Positions 45,398-57,256 of a stretch of 64,000 bases of DNA are shown here, in pieces. The position numbers were made by a program, and so were the translations under genes. Source of the DNA: Allium sativum (Eukaryota > Streptophyta > Magnoliopsida > Asparagales > Amaryllidaceae); NCBI GenBank assembly GCA_030737875.1, contig CM060919.1, positions 808,959,160-809,023,159 on the forward strand, written 5' to 3'. A model generated the notes under the pieces. That model did not search any database and was not told where the DNA came from. It saw only the letters and a program-made list of their open reading frames with translations. Positions within the stretch are counted from its first letter, which is position 1. Every line of letters begins with the position of its first letter.

Positions 45398-47543
45398 CTA
45401 TCCAATTCTTATATCAAATGGTTTTAATTAATATAAAGGTTTTTAAATTTAAATAAAATAGGTTTGTATAGAAATAATCTTCGGATTTTTGATATGGAAT
45501 TGCTTTGTTGGACGTGCATTACATGAGGAATTTGAAAGATATTTATATTATTATTTCGATTTAGTATTCGTTGATTACGAGAATTGGTATTGGATATAAG
45601 TTGATACAATCTCTATACGAATCTTGTATTTAATATTAATCGATTCTGGCCTGATTCTTCATTTTTAAAGATTACGATAATTCATCGAATAAATCTTTTG
45701 ATTTAAATTTGGATTACGAATTTAAAGGAGAACTTTAGTTAAGATTAATGAAATTTTGGATTAAAGGAGTTTAAAGAAATGGATTTTGGATTAATGAGTT
45801 AGTAAATATGGATTTTGTTAACGGATAAGAGAATCGAGAGTGGTTATATAAGAAAGGTTTTGATTAACCAAATTTAAGTGAAAGGAGACCTGATTGAAAA
45901 CAGATATAATTTAAAATTATTTTTAAATTGCGTTGATTATTTAAAAAGTTTGGGATCGGATTTCTCTCCGAAACCATTTCGAATAATCATACGACGAAAT
46001 GAAGCAAATAAAGTTATTGAAGATGGTGGTTGAAGACCGGAAATCTTCACATCGTACACATTGGTTGTTGATGGCTCAGGGGGATTGTACACCTGCTATG
46101 ATATTTTATTATAGCAGTGGTCCGGACGTACTTGGAGATTTTCCAGAATTGCAACGTCTTCTCTCCTTTATTGGATGAGGAATAAAGCACCTTCGGTTTT
46201 GTTCAGAGCCAGAGCGAACTTGTTTGTATGAATGTGTGTTTGATATTATATTTATAATGTTATAGTTGATCTTTACTAAAAATATTTCTGATTGGTGGCG
46301 AAGAATATGTTATCTTAGCTTAACACCCTTCTTTGAGATGTAGGAGCTAAATGGTGATATGATTAGTAATTATCGATTATATGTTATGAAATTAAAATGT
46401 GACATACCAAGCAATTGAACTATTGATGATCAAAGCAGGGTTACGGTATAAGCATAGCTTTTTGTAATGAGACTAGACCTCAGAAATGACCAAAACATGA
46501 AAAATGCAGTAAGGATATGGGTGTATTTTTTTCCTTCTAAATAAAAAGTGTATCATGGTATAGAGCCCAGGTATTACTTATGTGGCAACTTCTACTTATG
46601 TGGATGTTGATGTTGCAGGGCCCTGGTTAAGGGTTGGTAATGACCGGGAGATGGCATTCTCAAGCGCGATCTAGTTTATCCAGTCAAGGGATAAATCGAT
46701 CTTGTGTTGGCAGAGAGCCCGTTTGGTTCTCGGGACATCCCTCTAAAGGTGTACCAATCAGATAAGGAAGTTCCTTAGCTTGGTCATTTGTTGGAAATTC
46801 ATTCTCCACTATGGACCCTTACAGTTTTAGTTGCATGTTATATGTCAACGTAATATAATGAGATAAAACATTGGCTAGGATTGATACATTTACTTGGGAA
46901 ATGATTTTTAACCCTATGAATTAATAATAATATTATAGGATTTTCCGTGTATCAATCATTTTTTGGTTATCATAAGGAGAAACCTCGCCCAAGTCTTTGT
47001 TTACATTGTGCGTGTGCCACGAGACCTTAAGGTAGCATCATTTTTTAAAAGACATTGCGAATTTCATGCAGTGGTCTTCATAAGGGAAAAACCTATTCCG
47101 TGTTATATGGCGTGGACTTATGATTTACGTCACGTTAAAATAAAACTTTATATAACTATTTTATGTTTCTCACACCAGTCCCACGACTGACTTGGAGTTT
47201 ATTATTTCCTTCATCTAAACTCTAGGTGCCCGTAGTTTTCCATACGAGTAGCCTGGTAGTTTGATTTGCATATTAGTCTTGAAGTCAATTTTAGAGCAGG
47301 TGCTAGATTAGGACTGGAGTTGTTATTTGGATCATTATTCTCCAACTAAAGGTTTTATATTTTCCGTTGTGTATCTTTTATACTCTGATAATCATTGTAA
47401 CACTAATGTAAAATTATTGTTTTGGTAATAAAAAGTTCTTTTGTTTTGTTCAAATGTGTAAGTACCTCTAACAATCCATCTTTATGAACACTTTGAGTTG
47501 GTTTAATTACCAGTTTGAAGCAGACAAAAAGGCGGTCATTACA
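45398..47543 (+). repeat. 3' LTR of the large gypsy-like element, third segment
   Basis: Continues the match to the 5' LTR (22575-24717) and ends GGCGGTCATTACA, the inverted partner of TGTAATGA at 26632. Frames such as 46963-47190 lie in the LTR and parallel 24057-24350 without conserved reading, so they are not called. Confidence 0.72.
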
Positions 47544-49450
47544 CTTTTCTCACCACTAGTTCACGTAATAGAATCAGTTAATGTATGTTACTCACTGTTG
47601 TATATTGCTGTATGATTATGACTTTCCCCGTTTTCTTCTTCTCTACATTTTTTTCATTTACATTGATTCTTACTTTTTGTTATGGGCTGGAAATCTTTTA
47701 TCAAATGAGGAAAGTTTTACACACTATTATTTGTTATGGCTTTAGGTTTATCTAACCAATCTTCCTTACACCATAAATATGATAGTGTTTTTATTATTTG
47801 TATACAGTGGGAATGTGGGATTAATATATTTTTCTTTGATTTGCAAAGTTGTGAGATGCTTTAGGCACAGAGAACTAAAAATTCATTGAAATTTTTTAGT
47901 GAAAAGAAGCTTATGGTTTGTGGATGGAGAGTTTTATTCATTAGGATTACTACAATTAAGAACGGGTTGATATTCTTAGAAGAAAGAATTTTCCTAACAG
48001 GGATTTTCAAGAAAAAAGTTGTGCATATATATATATGTGTATATATATATACACACACACATATATTCTTATAAACTATTCAAAAGTATTATACATTATA
48101 ACATGAAAACTAATTATTTCAATTTATGTAAAGTTTTAATTACCTATCATTAATGGATTAGGGCAGTCTTTTAATGGTGTATTTATTAGCAACATTGCTC
48201 AAGTTACTCTGTTGTTTATTTTCTTCATATTTCTGCCTATTGTGTCACTAATTTATATATGTTCCATTGGTTATTTGAAATTAATGTGTTTTAAGTGATG
48301 TATTTATCAGAAAAGTAGCTCAAGCTGCTGTGCGGTTTGGTTATTTTGAAAGCTGAAGTGTACAAATATTTTTATGAGTATCATATATTTGCTCGCTATA
48401 TAATATATTTCATTAACTATTTGGAATTAATATACTTTGAAAGCGTATTTACTAATATTTTTTGCGAATGATCATCGGTATTGTTATTCAATACTCATAT
48501 GAATTATTTAACACTATCTTAAGACCTAGATTTTCTTCTTTTCATTTTTAAAGTAATACAATTCTTTTAAAGAATTAAATTTCTTCCTTTTAAAGAATAT
48601 TCATATACTCTGAGTGATAGAGTTATTTTACTAGTCAAAACTTTGTTAGAGTTTTAGTGCAAGTATTGAAAGAGGGATATTATCTCCTTTTTGACTCTTA
48701 CATGATAACTTCAACGGATTATTACTAAGCAACTTATGCACAAATCTTAAAGTTTGGAGCAGTTTGTATATATCTACATGTCTGTTTAGAAAATGAGTGA
48801 ACTTCACTTTTAGTAACAACAAAAGATAATACATATCTATTTTCATCATGCATCCTGAATTCAAATGTTATACACTCCCTGTCTACAGGGGAAACTTACA
48901 TGAGATGGCCTTTCAACATACAACCAAAACTAGTAGACCTAAGACTCGTACTTTTGAGGAGTCGCTAAACTATAGCCCAAAAACTGAAATGCTACATGCA
49001 TTATTGTGCATTCTGTTGCACATATAAGACACTTCAAGTCATAAATATTATTTTTGCATTTTTTGTTTACTCATTAGCTTATGTTTTATTTTCTTCATAA
49101 ATTCGCATATAATCACCATAAGAGATAAAACTAATAGATACAAAGTAATTTATTATTAAAAATGCTTATTATTTTAAGTGTTGTAATTTATTTTTTTGAA
49201 TTACTAATTCATTGAACAGGACGTAGTATACGAGGATAAAGGTTGCATCATTTTTTGATATAGTTGAATCAAATTTAGATTCAACCGTTCACATTTGTAG
49301 TGTATTAAGTATTTTATAAAAGCAAACAGGAGTATCGTTCTTAAAGACACATGAATTAAATTGTTGATGTTATCATTTCTAAACCTTATCTTACCTTTTT
49401 GCTTACTACTATTCTCCATCATTATAGGTTTTGTTTATTGGCATTCTTTT
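47544..49450. other. AT-rich DNA without recognisable gene
   Basis: No ORF above background, no splice-supported exon, no RNA gene. It contains a TA/TG microsatellite at 48027-48064. It may be old host intergenic DNA or a decayed element. Confidence 0.5.
48027..48064. repeat. TA/TG microsatellite with inverted symmetry
   Basis: ATATATATATGTGTATATATATATACACACACACATATAT-like run; the TGTG and ACAC arms can pair. Confidence 0.75.
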
Positions 49451-50911
49451 CGTTAGAGTTTATGTCCTAGAGTCAATCCTTTTGATGCGAGTAATAACAC
49501 TGTTGATGTTATTATTTCATTTGGAATAAAAATATTATGTTATGCTATATTTACTGCGTAATATAAATATTAACATAATAGAAGTCCTTAGAATAATAAT
49601 ACGGATTTATATAGTGTAAGTAGGTGACTTGAACTTGAGATTATATAATATGTTAAGTATTGTAAATCTTAAATGTCCCTACTCGAGTTTTATTGTTTAT
49701 ATAGGACAACAATGAGACATTGAAACTAGTATGTTGATTGACTGATGATCACATCTCATTGATCATTAATATATGTGATATTAATGTCAAGATATAAATA
49801 CGTATTGGAGAATAACGTATTGGTCTGGCCCAACGTGAGATTACTACATGGAATATAATTAACAATATCATAAGTTATTCTCATGGTGGCAGTGATGTAA
49901 TGGTCCTTGGACGTAAAATTATTATAATTTTATTGAAGGATATTTGTGTTTTGATATAATCTAAAGTTTCTTTTAACCGGGTAGACGATAACGATGATTA
50001 TTAGATGCATCTTGAATAAAATAAAAATTATGAATGATCTAGATGGAATTTGACCCTACAATATATTTGTATTAATATCCATGGGCCTCATGATTGAGTG
50101 AGTCTGTGAAATGCATGGCCATGCTCAAATATTGATTTGTTTTAAATAATCTACTCATTGATTAAGATAAACAGATTAAATTATAAAGAGGGTGATATGT
50201 TTCATGCCTCGAGTTTAATCTAGAATATATTGGTTAAAAGGATTATATTACATTAAGACACTGGTAACAAAAAAGGTTGTATCGAATCGTTGATCTTATT
50301 ACAACTTATGTAGCAGCGACGTATTACCAGATGCCACTTCCCATTTATAATTTTAAATACGATTTAAAATCATTGCTAATGTTATAACAACCTATAGTGT
50401 CACACACTTAGAACGCTATAAAGGGGAAGACATTTATTGGATAAAAAAATTATCAAATCAGTTGATATTTTATTTAATGTTGAAATAGTATGTCGATAGG
50501 TTCCTTATTTTATGGTGCACATCTAATTTTATAGAAGAAAATCGTTTCTTTTATAAAATATGGACGAACCACTTAGATATTATTCAGATAATAAAAATAA
50601 AATGGGAACCGACTGTGTGTATCCCTTAAAAACCCTAATTAATGGTGGCTAGCACCGCACCCCTTTTCCTTCGATTCGTAAGACAATCGAAAGGAGCTCG
50701 TTCGTGTGGATTCCAATGGAGGTTAGGCACATTTTCTTTCTTACGATTTGATTCTTCTACCCTTTACCGATATCCGGATTCAAAGAAATTGGGTTTTTCA
50801 TTGATTTCATGAAACCCCAATGGTACGAAACTTTGATTTACTTAATTTCACATAGATCCTTAGTCTTAATGTGTTAAACAATTGGTTGCGATTTGATTGT
50901 TGAATCTAACA
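49451..50911 (+). repeat. 5' LTR of a copia-type element (about 1.46 kb)
   Basis: The start is CGTTAGAGTTTATGTCCTAG, apparently TGTTAGAG with one mutated base, and the end is TTGAATCTAACA, followed by a PBS. The TGTTAGA/TCTAACA ends, the leader phrase CCAACGTGAGATTACTACATGG and the PBS fit plant copia LTRs. No 3' LTR occurs before the next element at 54894. Confidence 0.65.
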
Positions 50912-52012
50912 GTGGTATCAGAGTTACGGCTTGTAAAATTAATATTTTGAAGTTTTGTTTCGTTATTATGTCCGATCTGTATTATGAACACAATAGTGAG
51001 TAATAAATGGGTGTGAAAAATCAGATCTTAGATGAAATTAGTTCATTATAAATAAAAATTTGTTTGCTATCAGATCTGAAAAGATTACAACTTAATATAT
51101 GATATTAATTATGCCAATTCTTACTTGTTGGAATCTAAAAACATGTTAATCAATATTATTGCCTCTACATGTTTAATTAGACACAAATTTATATTAGATA
51201 TTATTCTGTCTATAAGTTTCGTGATTAAAGATCTGGTTAAATATGAGGTAAAAAAGCAAAAACTAATAATCAAAATCTATTTGATTAGATCAAAATTTGT
51301 TAAGTGTTATAATCTGCACTGTAAGAGGATTATAACATAAAACTCATTTATATGATGAAATCATTTCATTACAAATGGTTTTATATTTGATATAAAATAA
51401 ACTGGAATGGATTTGTGGGTTAAATTTTTTGATAATTCTCCTGGTTTGAAATTTTTAAACCCTACCAAATTATTATTCAATATTCTGAAATAAATTGATT
51501 TCAGTATAAACACAAATTTTGTTTTGCTATAAAATCTGCATGGAATCATGAATTTATATATGATATTAATTCTAACCTGTTACCAAATCCAATATATCAT
51601 ATTTGATGATATGAAATCTGTATATCTAGTTTAATGTTGGCCTTCATATGATTTGTTAAACAAATTTGAATCTGATTTGAACTATCTCTAACACTCAAGT
51701 GAACTGATAGATTATTGAAAACATACTATAGTACAGGTAGTTTTTTAAATGTTGATGCATGTTTTGATTGATAAATATTCATATCTATATAAGTGATTTT
51801 ATTTAATTTACTTAAATCAAAACATACATACACATATGAATGGACACCAGACGCCTTTATATTTTCTCATAGATGATGGGGTTGTATAGTATGTATTTAC
51901 CTGTATATAGATGATATATTGGATCCTATAATGATAAAATCCATTGACAAGTATATTTCATTGTTTCACTATAAATGTTTCTTGGTACCTTTTATATTTA
52001 CTTATTTATATA
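50912..52012 (+). other. Non-coding internal region of the copia-type element
   Basis: PBS TGGTATCAGAG at 50913-50923. Beyond it are stop-filled AT-rich sequence and two related phrases (TTGCTAT-A-ATCTG...ATATATGATATTAATT near 51066 and 51531). No gag is seen before the LINE at 52032. Confidence 0.45.
50913..50923 (+). promoter_or_regulatory. Primer binding site, initiator-Met tRNA (partial)
   Basis: TGGTATCAGAG, one base after the LTR end. Confidence 0.75.
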
Positions 52013-52031
52013 TATGTATGTATGTATGTAT
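52013..52031. repeat. TATG microsatellite, left target duplication of the LINE
   Basis: Nineteen bases of TATG repeat before the LINE. The same repeat follows the poly(A) at 54278, so target duplication length cannot be told apart from microsatellite expansion. Confidence 0.7.
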
Positions 52032-54276
52032 CTTTATTATTTTCTTCTCATCTACCAAAATACATTATTGCTCTTAAGTTTATACTTTATTGTTTTGAGA
52101 TGTTATCAGGTCTTAGAATTAATTTTGACAAGAGTTCTGTTATGGTTATTAATGACTTTGATAATGTTGAGGCTATGGATGCTAACACCTTAAACTGTTC
52201 TGTCATGAAATTTCCTTTTGATTATTTAGGTTTTAAGATTAGGCCGTCAAAATTAAAGAACGATGATTGGTTAGTCATAATTGATAAGATTAATAGTAGA
52301 CTATCAAGTTGGAACAATAGATTCTTGTCTAGAGCAGGTAGATTAGTTTTGGTTAATTCAGTACTATCGGCTATCCCTACGTATTGGATGTCAGTACATA
52401 GATTTCCTCAATGGGTTATCGACAAGATTGATAGAATAAGACATAATTATCTATGGGGTGGGGGTAGAGATCTTATTTGTAAGGGTTTCAAATGTTTAGT
52501 AAATTGGGAGGTGTGTTGTAAGACTAAGAAAGAGGGGGGATTGGTGGTAATTAATTTATTTAATTCTAACTCTTCCTTATTAGCCAAATGGTTGTGGAAA
52601 TTTAGGTCTCCTGTAGTATCTACATTGTGGAAAGTTATTATTTCTAAATTTTACTATTCAGAAGGAGAGTTCATTGTTGGATTAAGTGGTAGTTGGTATA
52701 ATAGACTATCTTACTTTTGGAAGTCAGTATTAAAATGCTTTGACTTTTTTAACTTAGGTTATAAGGTGATTGTTCATTCTGGTAATACGACTTACTTTTG
52801 GCATGATAGGTGGATTTCTCGTTTACCACTTAAAATTGAATTTAGGGAGCTCTTTAATAGTTGTAGTTTTAAAAATGCATTGATAAAAGATATCTTTAGA
52901 AGAGATTTGGATCCCCCATGGGAGTTTTCTTTTGATAATATATTAGAAGGGGAAATGTTAAGACAATTAGCTTTACTTTATGCTAAGTTATCATTATATC
53001 ATATCGATGAGTGTTAGGACTCTATTAGTTGGGGTATGGATAAAAGTCAAGTTTATTCGGTAAATTCTATGTATAAATTTATAAATTTTTCGGGAATCTC
53101 ATTTCGGCCTTTTAAGTTTATTTGGAAATCTAATTCTACTCCTAAAGCTAAATTCCTAATGCGGTTAATCACTCACAAGAAACTTAATACGGTTGAGTTT
53201 CTTAAGAGGAAGAATATCATTTTTGATGTTAAGTGTTATTTTTGTTATATAATAAATGAGGATGTTGATCATTTATTTTTCTCATGCAATATCACAAATT
53301 ATATATTTAGTATGGTTTTAAGGATATTTGTTTTTGATTGTCATTATTCTTTCAATTGTTGTGCTAATTATTGGGATTCTTATAGATTTGTTTATATTGC
53401 TAGTGAAACATACATTTTAGATTCTTTAGTCACTATCGTATGTTGGTTCATTTGGTCCGAGAGAAATCAGAGATCTTTCCATTCTAATTCTGTTTCTACG
53501 GATAATTTAATCATTAAAATAGTTTACTTTTGCTTGAATTGGATGTCTAGTTCACATTACAAGTTATTTGGGAAATCGAGCTTTGTGAATTTATTGATTA
53601 AGGTTAGATTGAATTTATACCTATTTATTAGAATCAACAGTTTTTTTCGTAATAGATATCGCATTGGTTGTTAATTTCTTTTATTGGTTTTTCATTGTAT
53701 TTTCTTCTACACATATATGTATGGTAAATAAATATGTATGAATATATATATATATATGCTTATATAATATATATATATATTTAGACACATATATTTTCAT
53801 ATATATATGTGTGACAAATTACTAATAGTTTGTTAAGCTTTTCGCATATTCAGGTTGTTGATTTAGAAGAAGTGCTTAGTGGATAGCTGGATGGACTGGT
53901 AGCAGTTATGTATCTTTGAGGATTGCAATTTGGATTTATGATTCGTATTTCTTTTGGGCTTATTGTTAGAGAGTTTTTGGATGTTGTATCTCATTATTTT
54001 TTGATATTACATAGAGAGTAGGGGTTATTGTATTGGAGTAGATATACTTCAATATTGGGTGGTGGCCTTGCCGGAATTCGATATTGGAGTAGAGGGCGGT
54101 GGTATATCCGGAGCTCATCTATCTACGATCCTTACATCCCAAGTGCTCTGTTAGGTTTTAACTTGTATTCTTATGTTCTATGGTTGGACTCTGTACCTTT
54201 TATTTTATTATATATATGTGTGTGTGTGCTCTCTTCTCTTCATAAGATCACACATTTTTGTTTTCAAAAAAAAAAA

Positions 54277-54277
<1 letters not shown>
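52032..54277 (+). pseudogene. 5'-truncated L1-type LINE (RT end and RT zinc-binding domain)
   Basis: The coding frame enters at about 52030 and runs to TAA at 53672-53674 with a single in-frame TAG at 53015. It starts just after the point where the RT FADD motif would lie (LLFSS, then ALKFILYCFEMLSGLRINFD). It continues through the thumb region (YLGFKIRPSK, RLSSWNNRFLSRAGR, PTYWMSVHRFP) to a zf-RVT domain (IWKSNSTPKAKFLMR... CYFCYIINEDVDHLFFSC). The endonuclease, ORF1 and RT catalytic core are absent, as expected for incomplete reverse transcription. A 3' UTR of about 590 bp ends in a 12-A tail (54266-54277). It is dead as an element. Confidence 0.88.
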
Positions 54278-54307
<30 letters not shown>

Positions 54308-54312
54308 TGTAT
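54278..54312. repeat. TATG microsatellite after the LINE poly(A)
   Basis: About nine TATG units. It completes the flank of the LINE insertion. Confidence 0.85.
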
Positions 54313-54893
54313 ATTTGGGTCTAGATTTTAAACTGGAATGTAAAACTGATTTATGTTCCAAAGCAAATATGATTTGCAATTGTTGCATCTTAATATTTTG
54401 TCAGGTCATTAATAATTTTGTTTGACTTGAATGCACAATAAAAACTGACCTGTTTTCAGTTTCATTTATTAGTTTGAAATTTGGATTCTTTTGCCAGTTT
54501 TAAAATGCATGTTATGGAACTCCATTGCTTTAAAATGTTCCAGCAACAGCAAATGAGATTTGCTGAATCAGTTATTAAATAATTTTCATATGAACTCATA
54601 TATATGTAAATCCATTTAAAGGTACAAATTAATATGAAGCAGAACTTGTTTGTGCATTGCTCAGATTTCAATTTTTTCTTTTGTTTTAAAAGCACTACAA
54701 GTATTATATCCCTTTTGTTCATAACTGATTTTAAATAAATATGCAATATATATTTGATATGAACTGCTGCACATCACATTGGATGTCAGGTTAATGATCT
54801 TATGATGTTTACATCTGAGAAGTTAAATGAACTCTGGAATCTATTATATAAATTTATGTCTAATGCATATTAATTAATAAAATAGTTGACAAT
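54313..54893 (+). other. AT-rich DNA between LINE and Tat-type LTR
   Basis: No gene seen. Probably the continuation of the copia internal region or host DNA. It is cut at 54894 by the Tat-type element. Confidence 0.4.
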
Positions 54894-55886
54894 TGTTGAC
54901 GGCAAAAAATATCGTAAACACCAAAGTTTCCTATTACTAGGAATAGATAATTTGCTCGCAAGACTAAGTAAGAGAAAGCGGTAAATGACCCGAGAATTTA
55001 TAGTGGTTCGGTCGCGGATTAGGCCTACATTCACTTTGGAAGGATATTTGAATTTTATTAATCACTCAAGAATTACAAGGAAGATCCATGCTCATTACAT
55101 TTGCTTTCATAATTGCCATATACTAGGTATTTGGGAAAAAGAATATTTAATTCTCCTTCTTCCTCAAATAGGAGATGCCATTAATGAGGTCTATGAAGCT
55201 CTAGGAAGGTCTCAAGTGAAGAAAATCCAATCTCTTTGAAGTGTGAGGCCATGGGCTATTTACAGGAGTGGGGGTAGGTAGGATTAGGTAGGAGAACGTA
55301 GAAATAAGGGACAACTAGCAGAATTTTGAACCCTCCACCTGCGCGCCTCAGAATTTCGAACCCAGGCATGGGTGCAAAATTTCGCACCTGCTGGGTTCGA
55401 AATTTCGCACCCAGTGGGCTTGAAATTTTGAACCCAAGCATGGGTGCGAAATTTCGCACCCGCTGGGTTCGGAATTTTCGAACCCAGGCATGGGTGAGAA
55501 ATTTTGCACCCGCTGGGTTCGAAATTTCGAACCCAGGCAGGGGTGCGGAATTTCGAACTCAGGCGTGTGTTCGAAATTTTGCACCCGGCTGGGTGCGAAA
55601 TTTTGCACCTGGATGGTTGCGAATTTCGCGCCATGCCCAATGCGAAGCCCTTCCCGAGGCGCGAGGATCCCGGGATCGGGCGCTTGAGGCTTGTAACTCC
55701 CTTCGGGTTCGAGGCCTTGGTTCGCGGTTGTTTTCTGGATGCCGTGAGGTTATGAGCGGTGTTGTCCCTTCTTGATCCTGTTTCCTTCGTTCCTAAGCGT
55801 CCCTTTTCGGCGTCCGCTTCACGCGATGCGTTGAGTTGAGCATGCCTAATGCACTCTTGGGAACCGTACCAAAAAGCCAGTTAACA
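54894..55886 (-). repeat. 3' LTR of the minus-strand Tat-type element (993 bp)
   Basis: In + orientation it runs from TGTTGACGGC to CCAGTTAACA, inverted ends TGTTGAC/TGTTAAC. It is followed by TTTGGCCCCCAAAG, whose complement is a G-rich PPT, so the LTR starts at 55886 on the minus strand. It includes a palindrome array at 55326-55630. Frames on both strands in that array are repeat artefacts. Confidence 0.75.
55326..55630. repeat. Array of palindromes GGGTTCGAAATTTCGAACCC / GGGTGCGAAATTTCGCACCC in LTR
   Basis: Units of roughly 65 bp alternate two 20-bp palindromes separated by AGGCATG or CGCT spacers. Perfect copies are at 55442-55461 (GCGAAATTTCGC form) and 55515-55534 (TTCGAAATTTCGAA form); the others are diverged. 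Confidence 0.88.
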
Positions 55887-55900
55887 TTTGGCCCCCAAAG
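55887..55900 (-). promoter_or_regulatory. Polypurine tract of minus-strand Tat-type element
   Basis: TTTGGCCCCCAAAG on the + strand reads as CTTTGGGGGCCAAA on the minus strand, directly before TGTTAAC. Confidence 0.7.
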
Positions 55901-56159
55901 TATGTTTTGTCTTGACACGTGGTGCTTTGTGTTGGTTGAGATAGTAGCTAAGCTGTTAATTCTTCCTGTAATCCAAAAGGCAAATAAGTGTCAGTTTTTG
56001 GGGGATGCACCGTACTCTAATTGCTCAGTTCCCCTAGTGCATCGCCCCTGTGGGTGTACGAGAATCGGCATGCTCATGCGTGGAGTATGTATACGAGAGA
56101 GTGTGGCATGGAGTTTCAAGCCCGGAGGTATGGCCTTCATCATATTTTTTTGGGACCTG

Positions 56160-56350
56160 GGTCGGAAATTTTTGAACCCGAAAGGCTCGAAATTTCGAAC
56201 TCAGTGGGATCAAAATTCCGAACCCTGAAATTTCGAGCCTAGGGGTTCAAATTTTCGAACCCACGAGGTTCGAATTTTCGAACCCCTTGAGGTTAAAATT
56301 TTCAAACCCGTGAGGTTCGAAATTTCGAATCCAGTGGGCTCGAAAACTTT
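56160..56350. repeat. TTCGAA palindrome array, upstream block
   Basis: Six or more diverged GGTTCGAA-TTTCGAACCC units between the PPT and the TATA box at 56387. Confidence 0.8.
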
Positions 56351-56385
56351 GAAATCGCACTGGAATGCGAAGGGACATTTTTCCT

Positions 56386-56397
56386 TTTATAAATAGA
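56386..56397 (+). promoter_or_regulatory. Probable promoter (TATA box) of the + strand antisense gene
   Basis: TTTATAAATAGA is followed at about 30 bp by a pyrimidine-rich CACTTTTTTCCTCC start region. It points away from the Tat LTR toward the + strand gene, opposite to pol transcription. Confidence 0.6.
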
Positions 56398-56469
56398 CCC
56401 CTCCCCCACCTTCACTTTTTTCCTCCTATTTTTTCTTTCTCTGGCCGCCATTGTTGAAAGCTGCAAACC

Positions 56470-56945
56470 AGATAATTTCGAACCCGATAATTTCGAGCCC
56501 GAATTAGGTGAGGCTTTGGGTCGAGGAGATGCGAAGGGGAGGAGGTCGAAGGGTCGCGGCAATAATCTCGAACCCTCGTGGATTCGAATTTCGAACCCAT
56601 CTAGGCTAGACGCCTTGAACCCTCGTGGTTTCGAGTTTCCGAACCTCACCGGGTTCGAATTTTCGAACCCACTAGGTTCAAAGTCTCGAACCTCATGGGT
56701 TCGGATTTTCGAACTCCGTGGGATTCGGAGCATCGAAGCCTTGTGGGTTCGAATTTTCAAACCCTGTGGGTTCGAATTTCCGAACCCTCTGTCTGGGTTC
56801 GAAAATTTTAACCTGGAGAGGTTCGAATTTTCGAACCCGGATGGGTTCAAAATTTTGAACCCTTCTAGGTTCGAAATTTTGAACCTGGGGTTCGAAATTT
56901 CGAACCCTTCTAGGTTCGAAATTTTGAGCCCGACATGGATCGGGC
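56470..56945. repeat. TTCGAA palindrome array, downstream block
   Basis: More than a dozen diverged GGTTCGAATTTTCGAACCC units. Frames run open on both strands (56516-56956 +, 56302-56850 -) because the units contain few stops. It lies in the leader of the + strand gene. Confidence 0.85.
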
Positions 56946-57256
56946 TCAGTCTTTGATGTGTCGGGCTTCTAATTTATCGTGCCATTGGACTTTGACTTCC
57001 GAATATCCATCTCTGGATTTTCATGCTTTGCGTTGATGCATATGTTGTTACCCAAGTGATCAGGGTCTAGGATTTTTCACATAGGATAGAGTATACCACT
57101 GGACTGGGACTTGGACTGTTTCGAATTGTTCTGAATTTTCTTTATGTAGCTTATTCTTGCATAGCATTATACGCACATATTAGTTGTCACCAACACGAGG
57201 GGTACACGTCACTATACTATCCGTTCTAATACTGATGCATTAAAGTATAGCTGGAG

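Noticed and set aside
51125..51549. Lys/Ile/Asn-rich ORFs after the copia PBS
   Set aside because: Composition is that of random AT-rich DNA, and there is no gag motif.
55326..55630. CRISPR-like look of regularly spaced palindromic repeats
   Set aside because: Units alternate and drift, spacers are not unique, there are no cas genes, and the context is a plant LTR.
56160..56945. GGTTCGAAT words resembling the tRNA B box or T arm
   Set aside because: No A box, acceptor stem or anticodon arm nearby; the words are part of the palindrome array.
56302..56956. ORFs of 146-182 codons on both strands
   Set aside because: They are by-products of TTCGAA palindrome repeats, which read similarly on both strands. 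No start context or conserved domain.
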